A stretch of DNA of 64,000 nucleotides from Glycocaulis sp051859565. GTDB lineage: Bacteria > Pseudomonadota > Alphaproteobacteria > Caulobacterales > Maricaulaceae. The notes under the pieces are model-generated. The model ran no database searches and was not told where the DNA came from. It worked only from the letters and a program-made list of their open reading frames with translations. The stretch lies in NCBI RefSeq assembly GCF_051859565.1, contig NZ_JBHYFK010000001.1, forward strand, positions 467,336 through 531,335, read 5' to 3'. A program made the translations under genes and the position numbers. This document shows, in pieces, positions 24,950-33,319 of this stretch; the stretch's first letter is position 1, and each line of letters begins with the position of its first letter.

Positions 24950-26077
24950 GTGACTGAAGCGGACGAGTTCAACCCGGCGGCGCGCATCGCGGCAAACTTG
25001 CGCGCGCGCATGGCCTCGCAAGGGCCGTTGCCGGTCTCCGTCTTCATGATGGAGGCGCTCTTTGACCCGATGGCAGGCTACTATGCCACGCGCGACCCTA
25101 TCGGGGCTGGCAATGATTTCATCACCGCGCCGGAAATCAGCCAGATGTTCGGCGAGCTTCTGGGCCTGTGGGCCGCGCAATGCTGGCAGGACATGGGCAG
25201 CCCGGAGAGCCTTGTTCTGGCCGAGCTGGGTCCCGGCAAGGGCACGATGATGGCCGACATGCTGCGCGCTGCGCGGGCTGTGCCGGGCTTTGCCGATGCC
25301 CTGAAAGTCAGCCTGGTCGAAGCCAGCGCCGCGCTGAAAATGGTGCAAGGCCAGACGCTGGCTAGGGCGGGCGTGCCGGTGGGGTGGGCCAAGAGCCTTG
25401 AAACCATTCCGGCAGGCCCGGCCATCATTTTCGGCAATGAGTTTCTCGACTGCCTGCCTGTGCGTCAGGCCGTGCGGGTGGACGGCCAGTGGCGGGAGCG
25501 CTGCGTGACGCTGCACCCTGATGATGAGAGCCGGTTCGCCTTCGTCACCGGGCCGGTCATTGCTGAGGATGACCCCTTCATCCCTGAGGCTTTGCGCGAC
25601 AGCCCGGACGGCACGCTGGTCGAGCTGCGCCCCGGTGATGCGCAAGTTGTGGACGCACTTGCTGCGCGTTTCTCAGACCATCCCGGCCATGCCCTGTTTA
25701 TTGATTACGGCCCGTCCCTGTCCGAGCCCGGCGATACGCTGCAGGCGATACGGGAGCACCAGAAAGTGGACCCGCTGGATGCGCCCGGCACGGCGGACCT
25801 GACCGCGCGGGTGGATTTTGACACGCTGGCGCAGCGCGCCCGTGCCGCAGGGCTGGATGTGTATGGTCCGGTGGAGCAGGGTGCGTTCCTGAAAAGTCTG
25901 GGCATGGAGCAGCGCGCCGCCGCGCTCGCGGCATCCCGGCCAGACCAGCGCGGCGTGATCGCCCGCCAGCTTCACCGGCTGACGGCGGGCGAGGAGATGG
26001 GCGTTCTGTTCAAGGTGATAGCCCTTAGTGCGCCGGGCATGCCCGCCCCGCCCGGTCTGGAGCCGTTCACCGGATAA
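24950..26077 (+). CDS. NDUFAF7/MidA-family SAM-dependent methyltransferase
   Basis: A 375-residue COG1565 methyltransferase. GPLPVSVFMMEALFDPMAGYY at the N-terminus (20-residue core) and the SAM loop LAELGPGKGTMMADMLR near residue 90 are diagnostic, as is IIFGNEFLDCLPVRQ. The mitochondrial homologue NDUFAF7 methylates an arginine of complex I subunit NDUFS2, so a role in respiratory complex assembly is likely. The start is GTG at 24950. It follows lgt, a conserved alphaproteobacterial pair; the pgeF-like laccase-domain gene that often comes next is missing, and prs follows instead. Confidence 0.92.
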   Translation: MTEADEFNPAARIAANLRARMASQGPLPVSVFMMEALFDPMAGYYATRDPIGAGNDFITAPEISQMFGELLGLWAAQCWQDMGSPESLVLAELGPGKGTMMADMLRAARAVPGFADALKVSLVEASAALKMVQGQTLARAGVPVGWAKSLETIPAGPAIIFGNEFLDCLPVRQAVRVDGQWRERCVTLHPDDESRFAFVTGPVIAEDDPFIPEALRDSPDGTLVELRPGDAQVVDALAARFSDHPGHALFIDYGPSLSEPGDTLQAIREHQKVDPLDAPGTADLTARVDFDTLAQRARAAGLDVYGPVEQGAFLKSLGMEQRAAALAASRPDQRGVIARQLHRLTAGEEMGVLFKVIALSAPGMPAPPGLEPFTG

Positions 26078-26189
26078 TCCGTGTACGGGATATGGCCTGC
26101 GGTGCACAAACACGGCTGCGGCGCTTTCGATACGCCCAACTGTCTGCTATGAGCGCGCCCATCACGGCCAGCGCGAGGGGAAGCTTTCG

Positions 26190-27122
26190 ATGAAACTGAT
26201 GAGCGGCAACGCCAACCGGCCCCTGGCCAAGGCAATCGCCAATTATCTCGACGCTCCGCTCTCCAATGTCGAGATCGAAACCTTCGCCGATGGCGAGCTC
26301 TTCGTGCGCATCGAGGAGAACATGCGCGGCGAGGACGTTTTCCTCATCCAGTCGACCTCCAAGCCCGCCAATGACCATCTGATGGAGCTGCTGATCTGCA
26401 TGGACGCGCTCAAACGCGCCAGCGCCCGGCGGATCACGGCGGTCATCCCCTATTTCGGCTATGCAAGACAGGATCGCAAAACCGGCGGACGCACGCCGAT
26501 CACCGCCAAGCTGGTCGCCAATCTGATCGCCAAGGCGGGTGCCGACCGCGTGCTGACGCTGGATCTGCATGCCGGGCAGATACAGGGCTTTTTCGACATT
26601 CCGACGGATAATCTCTTCACCACGCCGGTCTTCGAGCAGGATATCCGCAGGCATTACGATGCATCAGACCTGATGATCGTCTCGCCGGACGTTGGCGGTG
26701 TGGTGCGTGCCCGCGCGCTCGCCCAGCGCCTGGGCGCCGACATCGCCATCGTCGACAAGCGCCGCCCCAAGGCGGGCGAGAGCGAGGTGATGAATATTAT
26801 CGGTGATGTGGCGGGCCGACGCTGCATCATCTTTGATGACATCATCGATAGCGGCGGAACGCTCTGCAATGCCGCTGCCGCCCTGAAGGACCATGGCGCT
26901 GCCGAGGTGTCCGCCTACATCACGCACGGCGTGCTCTCGGGCAAGGCCACCAGCCGGATCACGGATTCGGTGCTCAAGGAGCTGGTGGTGACCGATTCCA
27001 TTGATGTTACCGACAAGGCCGCCGTCTGCGCCAAGGTGCGCGCCGTCTCCATCGCGCCGCTTCTGGCCGAGGCGATCCGGCGTATCGCCAACGAGGAAAG
27101 CGTCTCCAAGCTGTTTGACTAG
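26190..27122 (+). CDS. prs: Ribose-phosphate pyrophosphokinase
   Basis: Prs makes PRPP from ribose-5-phosphate and ATP for nucleotide, histidine and NAD synthesis. The 310 residues contain the flexible loop YARQDRKTGGRTPI, the VLTLDLHAGQIQGFF region, and the PRPP-binding motif CIIFDDIIDSGGTLCNA. The frame is open from 26028, but ATG 26190 is preceded by GCGAGGGG and gives the family N-terminus MKLMSGNANRPLA. The product feeds apt in this window. rplY and pth follow downstream. Confidence 0.97.
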   Translation: MKLMSGNANRPLAKAIANYLDAPLSNVEIETFADGELFVRIEENMRGEDVFLIQSTSKPANDHLMELLICMDALKRASARRITAVIPYFGYARQDRKTGGRTPITAKLVANLIAKAGADRVLTLDLHAGQIQGFFDIPTDNLFTTPVFEQDIRRHYDASDLMIVSPDVGGVVRARALAQRLGADIAIVDKRRPKAGESEVMNIIGDVAGRRCIIFDDIIDSGGTLCNAAAALKDHGAAEVSAYITHGVLSGKATSRITDSVLKELVVTDSIDVTDKAAVCAKVRAVSIAPLLAEAIRRIANEESVSKLFD

Positions 27123-27168
27123 CGGTTGCCAGCAAGAGGGCAGGGTCAACAAGACTCACTGCGCCCTG

Positions 27169-27234
27169 TTGCACGGCGTGCAAAAACCGGCTAATAGCCC
27201 GCGCTCGCTTGAGCGCCGCCCGCTTCCAGGCGGC
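27169..27234 (+). promoter_or_regulatory. Cluster of three hairpins in the rplY leader
   Basis: Three perfect inverted repeats lie in a row between prs and rplY: TTGCAC-GGC-GTGCAA (27169-27183), CGCTC-GCTT-GAGCG (27202-27215) and GCCGCC with GGCGGC (27215-27234). None is followed by a T-run, so they look more like a structured leader or RNA-binding site than a terminator for prs. Confidence 0.4.
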
Positions 27235-27276
27235 GAACGCGTTTGAAACCAGAATTTACCACAGGGACCGGACCCC

Positions 27277-27912
27277 ATGAGTGATATTGTTGTTTCCGTT
27301 GAGGTGCGTGAGCGCACCGGCACTGGTGGCGCCCGTGAAGCGCGCCGCTCCGGCCTGGTTCCCGGTGTCCTTTACGGTGGTACCCGCGGCGCTGTGTCGA
27401 TCAGCGTAAAGCGCAACGAGCTGGTGAAAGCCATCAATACCGGCAAGCTGATTGCCCAGATGGTCGACCTCGAGCACAAGGGCGAGCGCCAGCCGGTGAT
27501 CGCGCGCGACATCCAGTTCCATCCCGTTACTGACGAGCCGGTCCATATCGATTTCTACCGTGTGGAAGAAAACTCCGTCATCACGCTGAACGTGCCGGTG
27601 CACTTCATCAATGATGAGAAAGCTCCGGGCATCAAGCGCGGCGGCGTTCTCAACATCGTGCGCCACGACATCGAAGTGCGCTGCAAGGCGGGCAATATTC
27701 CCAGCGAGATCGTGGTCGACCTTTCCGGCTATGACATTGGCGATTCCATCCACATCTCCAGCGTTACGCTGCCTGAGGGTGTGAAGCCGGTGATCACCAA
27801 TCGCGACTTCACCATCGCGACGCTGCAAGGCTCGCGCGCTGTCATTGAAGACGGTGTCGAAGGCGAAGATGCCGATACGGGCGCTGATGAGGACGAGGGC
27901 GACGAGGACTAG
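27277..27912 (+). CDS. rplY: 50S ribosomal protein L25 (CTC form)
   Basis: A 211-residue L25/general stress protein CTC. The N-terminal domain binds 5S rRNA (VEVRERTGTGGAREARRSG and VPGVLYGG), the central beta domain includes RDIQFHPVTDEPVHIDFYRV, and the C-terminus ends in a long acidic tail (EDADTGADEDEGDED), typical for alphaproteobacteria. ATG at 27277. A structured leader precedes it, a strong terminator follows, and pth comes next, the standard rplY-pth order. Confidence 0.96.
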   Translation: MSDIVVSVEVRERTGTGGAREARRSGLVPGVLYGGTRGAVSISVKRNELVKAINTGKLIAQMVDLEHKGERQPVIARDIQFHPVTDEPVHIDFYRVEENSVITLNVPVHFINDEKAPGIKRGGVLNIVRHDIEVRCKAGNIPSEIVVDLSGYDIGDSIHISSVTLPEGVKPVITNRDFTIATLQGSRAVIEDGVEGEDADTGADEDEGDED

Positions 27913-27961
27913 TCGCCTTTGCGCTGGCCGCTGCGTGCGGCCGGGCGTCTTATACTTTTTG

Positions 27962-27999
27962 AAAAGGCGGCGCGGGATGACCTGCAGCCGCCTTTTTCA
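27962..27999 (+). terminator. Rho-independent terminator after rplY
   Basis: AAAAGGCGGC (27962-27971) pairs perfectly over 10 bp with GCCGCCTTTT (27987-27996) around a 15-base loop; the distal arm ends in five T residues. Confidence 0.9.
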
Positions 28000-28038
28000 T
28001 GACCGGCCCGTGCCGGACAGGCTCGCAAGGGGCATGAC

Positions 28039-28638
28039 ATGCTGATCATTGCCGGTCTGGGCAATCCCGAAAGCAAATATCTGAAAAACCGCCATAATGC
28101 GGGCTTCATGACGCTTGACGGAATTGCGTCCACGCACGGCTTCGGGCCGTGGCGGGAAAAGTTTCAGGCTGCGATCAGCGAAGGCCTGGTCCAGACGATT
28201 GCCGGGCCGAAAAAGACCCTGCTGATGAAGCCTCTGACTTATTATAACAATTCCGGCCTCGCCGTGCGCGCGGCAGCCGATTTCTACCGCGTCGGCCCGG
28301 AGGCGGTGACGGTCTTCCATGATGAGCTGGACCTGGCACCGGGCAAGTTCCGCCTGAAGGCTGGCGGCGGGCATGGTGGCAATAATGGCATCCGCTCGAT
28401 TGCCTCCCATATCGGCCCGGATTTCCGGCGTGGGCGCATCGGCATTGGCCATCCCGGTGACAAGAACATGGTCACCAATTATGTGCTCTCCGATTTTCCA
28501 AAAGCCGATGCCGTCTGGTTCGACGCGCTGACCGACGCCGTCGCCCGCAGCTTCCCGCTGTTGGCAGGCGGAGAGTTTGATGCCTTCCAGACCCGCGTCA
28601 CCCATCTTGCCCCCGCTCCGGGCGCCGCGGACGAGTAA
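28039..28638 (+). CDS. pth: Peptidyl-tRNA hydrolase
   Basis: Pth releases peptides from prematurely dissociated peptidyl-tRNA. The 199 residues contain GLGNP with Asn10, RHNAG with the catalytic His19, KPLTYYNNSG, the HDELDLAPGK aspartate and the GGGHGGNNGIRSI loop. ATG at 28039 lies 40 bases after the rplY terminator, so it may have its own promoter. Confidence 0.96.
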   Translation: MLIIAGLGNPESKYLKNRHNAGFMTLDGIASTHGFGPWREKFQAAISEGLVQTIAGPKKTLLMKPLTYYNNSGLAVRAAADFYRVGPEAVTVFHDELDLAPGKFRLKAGGGHGGNNGIRSIASHIGPDFRRGRIGIGHPGDKNMVTNYVLSDFPKADAVWFDALTDAVARSFPLLAGGEFDAFQTRVTHLAPAPGAADE

Positions 28639-28678
28639 CACGCTTTGTCGCGCGCCTTCGCGGCGCTAGACTGCGCCC

Positions 28679-29254
28679 ATGAGCCTTGCTGCGATCATCC
28701 TCGCCCTCACGCTTCAACCCGCGCCGGCCGTGGAGCCGGGCGCCGTGCCCGAACGGGCGCTGCCCTATATCCATGAGGCGGGAGGTTTCGCCCTTACCCT
28801 GCCTGCAGGCTGGCGGTATCTGCCGCTGGAGGATGGATCAGGCATCGCATTGCTCCACGAGGGGCTGGACGCCCGCATTGAGGCCTTCGCGGTGGCGGTG
28901 GAGCCATCCGGTGTGCCGGGCCTGCCCGATGACACGCTTGATGCGCTGATCCTGCGTCTCGATGGGCCGGGATTCCGGCGCGGCGCCCATGTCCGTGTGC
29001 CGCTGGTGGTGACAGGAGCAACCGCCTCCGACCGCCAACAGGCTGGTGATGTGGAAGCCCTCTCCTATATGGGCGGTGATGCAGGCCGGCGCTGGACGGG
29101 TGTCGCCACCACGCGCTGCGGCGCCGACATCATGCTGACGCTGGAGGCGGAGGCGGAGGCTTTTCAGGCAGTGCAGCCGGTCTTCGACGGCGTTCGCGCC
29201 AGCTGGGGGCTTCTTCTAGCTGGCGGAGACGAGTTTCCCTGCGGCGGGCGTTAG
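28679..29254 (+). CDS. Hypothetical protein, probably exported
   Basis: A 191-residue protein that I do not recognise. The first 17 residues (MSLAAIILALTLQPAPA) look like a short signal peptide. The remainder has a beta-rich pattern with GFALTLPAGWRYLPLEDGSG, reminiscent of small domains that begin with a hydrophobic strand and a GW turn, and two cysteines (TTRCGADI and a C-terminal FPCGG) that could pair in the periplasm. ATG 28679 has no strong ribosome binding site. It stands 40 bases after pth and before the toxin-antitoxin pair. Confidence 0.6.
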   Translation: MSLAAIILALTLQPAPAVEPGAVPERALPYIHEAGGFALTLPAGWRYLPLEDGSGIALLHEGLDARIEAFAVAVEPSGVPGLPDDTLDALILRLDGPGFRRGAHVRVPLVVTGATASDRQQAGDVEALSYMGGDAGRRWTGVATTRCGADIMLTLEAEAEAFQAVQPVFDGVRASWGLLLAGGDEFPCGGR

Positions 29255-29261
29255 GCTGGCC

Positions 29262-29291
29262 AGGCAACCTGATATGAGATATAGGTTGCCT
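29262..29291. promoter_or_regulatory. Palindromic operator/promoter of the vapBC-like pair
   Basis: AGGCAACCT (29262-29270) and AGGTTGCCT (29283-29291) form a perfect 9-bp inverted repeat around a 12-base AT-rich spacer that contains -10-like TATGAG/GATATA sequence. It ends one base before the antitoxin ATG, where no Shine-Dalgarno sequence is present. This is the expected arrangement for autoregulation by the antitoxin or the toxin-antitoxin complex, perhaps with a leaderless mRNA. Confidence 0.7.
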
Positions 29292-29292
29292 C

Positions 29293-29544
29293 ATGACGCT
29301 GAGCATCAAGGATCCCCAAACCGATGCCCTGGCCCGCAAGCTCGCCGAGCTTAAAGGCCAGACGATCACCGATGCCGTGCGGGCTGCGCTGGAGGCTGAG
29401 ATCGCGCGCGCCGAGAGGGGCGAGACAGCCCGTCAGGACCGCATCCGGGCACTGGTGGAGCGCGTCGCGGCCGGGATGGAGGGCAGCGGTCACTCGCTGG
29501 ATCATGGCGACCTCCTCTATGACGAGATCGGCCTGCCGAAATGA
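29293..29544 (+). CDS. VapB-family (Rv0623-type) antitoxin
   Basis: An 83-residue antitoxin of the PSK/Rv0623-like transcription-factor family: an N-terminal strand MTLSIKDPQTDALARKLAEL followed by TITDAVRAALE fits a ribbon-helix-helix DNA-binding domain, and the C-terminal tail (HSLDHGDLLYDEIGLP) would neutralise the toxin. The stop overlaps the toxin ATG (ATGA). The start lies directly against the palindromic operator and lacks a ribosome binding site. Confidence 0.87.
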   Translation: MTLSIKDPQTDALARKLAELKGQTITDAVRAALEAEIARAERGETARQDRIRALVERVAAGMEGSGHSLDHGDLLYDEIGLPK

Positions 29545-29930
29545 TCGTGGACGCTTCCGCGATCCTCGCCATTGTCCTGCGCGAGCCTGAGGGGCCTCAA
29601 TTCCTCGACCAGATCATCGCTGAGCCAAGACCAAAAATGTCCGTCATCAACTGGATGGAAGTCGCCATCCGGGTGGAGCGTCAGGGCGTGCCTGACAGCG
29701 TGGTGGCATTCGACAGCCTTGTGGAGGAGCTGGGCCTTGAGCTGATCCCGGCTAACGCCGAACAGGGCCTGATCGCCCGCCAAGCCTACCGGCTCTACGG
29801 AAAAGGGTCAGGTCATCCTGCCCAGCTCAATCTGGGTGACTGCTTCGCCTATGCGCTGGCGGCCAGCACCGGCGAACCTTTATTGTTCAAGGGCGGGGAT
29901 TTCGCGCACACAGACGTGATGCGCGCCTGA
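29541..29930 (+). CDS. VapC-family PIN-domain toxin
   Basis: A 129-residue PIN-domain ribonuclease. The acidic active-site residues are visible: Asp4 in MIVDASA, Glu40 in INWMEVAIR, Asp100 in NLGDCFAYALA and Asp120 in KGGDFAHTD. VapC toxins cleave tRNA or rRNA; the target here cannot be predicted. It overlaps the antitoxin gene by four bases, so the two are translationally coupled. It lies between housekeeping genes (pth and ychF) and could be a small genomic insertion. Confidence 0.9.
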   Translation: MIVDASAILAIVLREPEGPQFLDQIIAEPRPKMSVINWMEVAIRVERQGVPDSVVAFDSLVEELGLELIPANAEQGLIARQAYRLYGKGSGHPAQLNLGDCFAYALAASTGEPLLFKGGDFAHTDVMRA

Positions 29931-30015
29931 CAACATCCGCTCCATTGACGCTTGCCCCCCACGCGTCTAACCCCACGCCAGCTTTGTGAAACCTTATATC
30001 TGACAGGGGCCATCC

Positions 30016-31113
30016 ATGGGCTTCAAATGCGGTATTGTCGGCCTGCCTAACGTAGGCAAATCGACGCTTTTCAACGCGCTCACCCAGACCGCCGCCGCGC
30101 AGGCGGCGAACTATCCATTCTGCACGATCGAGCCCAATGTCGGCGATGTCGCGGTGCCTGAGCCGCGCCTTGAAAAGCTCGCCAGCATTGCCGGTTCGGC
30201 CAATATCATTCCGGCGCGGATGAGCTTTGTGGATATTGCAGGCTTGGTGAAAGGCGCCAGTCAGGGCGAGGGCCTTGGCAACCAGTTTCTCGCCAATATC
30301 CGCGAGGTGGACGCCGTCGTTTACGTGCTGCGCTGCTTTGTCGATGATGATGTGACCCACGTGGCTGGCAAGGTCGATCCGCTGGCTGATTTCGAGACCG
30401 TCGAGACCGAGCTGATGCTCGCCGACATGGAAAGCCTCGAAAAGCGCCGCGCCAACGTGGAAAAGAAGGCCAAGTCCGGCGATAAGGACGCCAAGGCACA
30501 AGTGGCGCTTATCGACCTGGCGCTGGACAAGCTGCGCGAGGGCCAGCCAGCCCGCTTTGCCGAGGTGCCTGACGATCAGCGCCGCGAATGGCGCATGCTC
30601 CAGCTTCTCACGTCCAAGCCCGTGCTCTTCATCGCCAATGTGGATGAGGAGAGCGCGGCCACCGGCAATGAGATGAGCCGGGCGGTGGAAAAGCGCGCCG
30701 CCGAGGAAGGCGCGGTCTGCGTGACCATCTCTGCCAAGATCGAGGCAGAGCTCGCGCTGCTGGACGCCGACGAGCGCGCCGAATACCTGGAATCGCTGGG
30801 GCTTTCCGAGCCGGGCCTCAACCGGCTGATCCACGCCGGTTACACACTGCTGGACCTGCAGACCTATTTCACTGTCGGCCCGAAAGAGGCGCGCGCCTGG
30901 ACCATCCGCAAGGGCTGGAAGGCTCCGCGCGCGGCGGGCGTGATCCATGGCGATTTTGAAAAGGGCTTCATCCGCGCAGAAACCATCGCTTTTGACGATT
31001 ATGTTGCGCTGAATGGCGAAGCAGGGGCCCGTGAAGCGGGCAAGCTGCGCCAGGAAGGCAAGGAGTATGTGGTCCAGGACGGCGATGTGATGCTGTTCAA
31101 GTTCAACGTTTAA
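30016..31113 (+). CDS. ychF: Redox-regulated ATPase YchF
   Basis: A 365-residue OBG-family P-loop protein. The N-terminus has GIVGLPNVGKSTLFNALT (Walker A), FVDIAGLVKGASQGEGLGN (G3 region) and an ATP-favouring NVDE in place of the GTPase NKxD; a coiled-coil insertion and a C-terminal TGS domain (TYFTVGPKEARAWTIRKG) follow. YchF binds ribosomes and affects stress responses and translation start. Length and motifs are standard. Confidence 0.96.
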   Translation: MGFKCGIVGLPNVGKSTLFNALTQTAAAQAANYPFCTIEPNVGDVAVPEPRLEKLASIAGSANIIPARMSFVDIAGLVKGASQGEGLGNQFLANIREVDAVVYVLRCFVDDDVTHVAGKVDPLADFETVETELMLADMESLEKRRANVEKKAKSGDKDAKAQVALIDLALDKLREGQPARFAEVPDDQRREWRMLQLLTSKPVLFIANVDEESAATGNEMSRAVEKRAAEEGAVCVTISAKIEAELALLDADERAEYLESLGLSEPGLNRLIHAGYTLLDLQTYFTVGPKEARAWTIRKGWKAPRAAGVIHGDFEKGFIRAETIAFDDYVALNGEAGAREAGKLRQEGKEYVVQDGDVMLFKFNV

Positions 31114-31178
31114 GGGGTGGCGTTGACCGGCTTGTGCGCTAGCCTGACGGGAAAACATCGACCCGCCGGGGAGCATCC

Positions 31179-32051
31179 ATGAGCTATTCCACGATTACCT
31201 ACGCGGTTGCAGACCATATCGCGCTCATCACGCTGAACCGGCCGGAGGCGATGAACGCCTTCACCCATGAAATGGGCCGCGAACTCGTCGCCGCGTTTGA
31301 CCAGAGTGATGCCGACCCGGACGTGCGCTGCGTGATCGTGACAGGCGCGGGCAGGGCATTCTGCGCGGGCGCTGACCTCTCCACCGGCGCGGAGACGTTC
31401 AACGCTGTCGCGCAGGCGGCGGCCAGCGGCGAGTTTGACGAGACCGATCCGAAATGGCGCGATTCCGGCGGCGTGCTGAACCTGCGCATCTTCAACTCCG
31501 CCAAGCCGGTTGTCGGGGCCATCAATGGCTCTGCGGTAGGTATCGGCGCGACCATGATCCTGCCGATGGACATCCGCATTGCCGCGACGGGCGCGAAAAT
31601 GGCCTATCCCTTCACCAAGCGCGGTATTGCCTGGGACGGCTGTGCGAGCTGGTTCCTGCCGCGCGTGGTGGGTATCGAGACGGCGCTGGACTGGGGTCTG
31701 ACGGGCCGCACTTTTCTGAGCGAGGAAGCGCTGGAGAAGAGGCTGGTGAGCGAGCTGGCACCGGCAGACAAGGTGCTCGAGCGCGCCTATGAGCGCGCGC
31801 GGCTGATCGTGGAGACGGCCGCGCCTGTTTCTGTCTCGATGAACCGCTATCTGGCCTGGCAGATGCTCGCCGCCACGCACCCGATGGAAGCGCACCGGCT
31901 GGAAAGCCGGGCAATATTGCGCCGGGGCATGAGCGAGGACGCGCGCGAAGGCGTGATGAGTTTTCTGGAGAAGCGCCCACCTGCCTTCCCCGGCCAGATG
32001 CCCGATGACCTGCCGCCGGGCTGGCCCTACAAGTCTGAACCGGAGTATTGA
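31179..32051 (+). CDS. Crotonase-family enoyl-CoA hydratase/isomerase
   Basis: A 290-residue crotonase-fold protein. ITLNRPEAMNAFTHEMGREL, then AFCAGADLS (oxyanion loop) and INGSAVGIGATMILPMDIRI mark the family. The second acidic residue of enoyl-CoA hydratases cannot be assigned with certainty in the RGIAWDGCASWFLPR region, so it may be a hydratase or an isomerase. ATG 31179 follows GGGGAG. The last 20 residues contain a proline-rich tail (PPAFPGQMPDDLPPGWPY). It is followed by a small membrane protein gene six bases later. Confidence 0.9.
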   Translation: MSYSTITYAVADHIALITLNRPEAMNAFTHEMGRELVAAFDQSDADPDVRCVIVTGAGRAFCAGADLSTGAETFNAVAQAAASGEFDETDPKWRDSGGVLNLRIFNSAKPVVGAINGSAVGIGATMILPMDIRIAATGAKMAYPFTKRGIAWDGCASWFLPRVVGIETALDWGLTGRTFLSEEALEKRLVSELAPADKVLERAYERARLIVETAAPVSVSMNRYLAWQMLAATHPMEAHRLESRAILRRGMSEDAREGVMSFLEKRPPAFPGQMPDDLPPGWPYKSEPEY

Positions 32052-32057
32052 ACCGTC

Positions 32058-32264
32058 ATGGCTAATGAACCAAGGCCCTCAACCGGCATCAGCTTGCGCC
32101 AGCTCTTTATCTGGGCGATTCCCTTTGATCTGGGGCTCGTGGGCCTCCTCATCGTCATTCTGATGGGCTGGGAATTATGGACCGGGATCGGTCTGGTCAT
32201 TGCGGGTGCGCTGGGCACGGTCATGCTCATCGGCCAGCACTACAAGATCGGCCCCGACAGCTGA
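32058..32264 (+). CDS. Small two-helix membrane protein
   Basis: A 68-residue protein of unknown family. Two hydrophobic helices are evident: about residues 17-36 (IWAIPFDLGLVGLLIVILMG) and 40-58 (TGIGLVIAGALGTVMLIGQ). It starts six bases after the crotonase stop, so it is probably in the same operon, and ends convergently with the antiporter gene. No function can be inferred. Confidence 0.6.
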   Translation: MANEPRPSTGISLRQLFIWAIPFDLGLVGLLIVILMGWELWTGIGLVIAGALGTVMLIGQHYKIGPDS

Positions 32265-32271
32265 CGCCAGA

Positions 32272-33285
32272 TCAGGCAATACCCATCGTGAAATACAGCA
32301 GGGCAGCCAGATAGGCGCCATAGGCAAGCAGCAGGACCGCCCCGGTCATGCGCCCGAGCGGTTTGCGCGAGAACACCAGCAGGGTGATGAAGATCGCGCT
32401 GGCGAGAAACACCCAGAGATCAAGCCGGAAGAAGCTGGGGTCGATGGCTACGCCGCCGGAGAACCCGCCTGCAGCAAGCCCGGTAATGCCGCCCACGGCG
32501 AAGATGTTGAAGATGTTGGAGCCGATGACATTGCCGATGGCCATGTCGGCCTGACGGCGCACGGCAGCGACGACAGAGGTCGCCAGCTCCGGCAGCGAGG
32601 TGCCGATGGCCAGCAGGGTCAAGCCGACCACTGCCTCAGAGACACCGAGCGTAACGGCAAGGCTCGCGCCGCCTTCAACGATCAGATTGGCCCCGATGGG
32701 CAAGGCAACCAGGCCGACAATCAAGCTGAAACCGATTCCGAGCGCCGACCTGGGCAGGCCCTCCATGGAGTCCACGCCGGTCAGTTCGGCCACCATCGGA
32801 TCTTCACGTGACCCCATGGCCACGAAGCCGAGATAGACAATGTAGGCGATGATCATCGCGGCCAGTATGGCGCCTTCAAGCAGGCTGAGCGCGCCGGGCG
32901 CATTGGCTTCCCAGTCCCAGCACAGCGCGATGAAGAGCAAGGATGCGGCCAGCGCGATCAGCGCATTGGTACGCACGCCTTTTGCCGTTGTGCCCATAGC
33001 GGCAATCAGGGCGGGCAGACCGAGCACCAGGAATACATTGGCGATATTGGAGCCGACAATATTGCCAACGGCCAGGCCTGGAGAGCCGGCAAGCGCGGCA
33101 AAAACGCTGACCACCATTTCCGGCGCGCTCGTGCCGAACGCGACGATGGTCAGGCCGATCAGCAGAGAGGGCACGCCCGTGCGCTTGGCGACCGCCGTGG
33201 CGCCCCGCACCAGATAGTCGCCGCCAAACAGTATGATGATGATGCCGATGACCAGCAGCAGGACATCAAGGAGGGTGGCGGACAT
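32272..33285 (-). CDS. Calcium/sodium antiporter (CaCA family)
   Basis: A 337-residue YrbG-like cation:Ca2+ or K+-dependent Na+/Ca2+ exchanger. The two inverted alpha repeats are clear: GLTIVAFGTSAPEM with VGNIVGSNIANVFL, and GLTLLAIGTSLPELATS with AIGNVIGSNIFNIF; the glutamates in the APE/LPE motifs line the ion path. About ten membrane helices are present. It is preceded on the same strand by a 26-residue membrane peptide gene 34 bases away. Confidence 0.94.
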   Translation of the reverse strand: MSATLLDVLLLVIGIIIILFGGDYLVRGATAVAKRTGVPSLLIGLTIVAFGTSAPEMVVSVFAALAGSPGLAVGNIVGSNIANVFLVLGLPALIAAMGTTAKGVRTNALIALAASLLFIALCWDWEANAPGALSLLEGAILAAMIIAYIVYLGFVAMGSREDPMVAELTGVDSMEGLPRSALGIGFSLIVGLVALPIGANLIVEGGASLAVTLGVSEAVVGLTLLAIGTSLPELATSVVAAVRRQADMAIGNVIGSNIFNIFAVGGITGLAAGGFSGGVAIDPSFFRLDLWVFLASAIFITLLVFSRKPLGRMTGAVLLLAYGAYLAALLYFTMGIA

Positions 33286-33319
33286 GGACGCTCCGGTGCC
33301 GGGGGCTGGTCGTCAGGCT

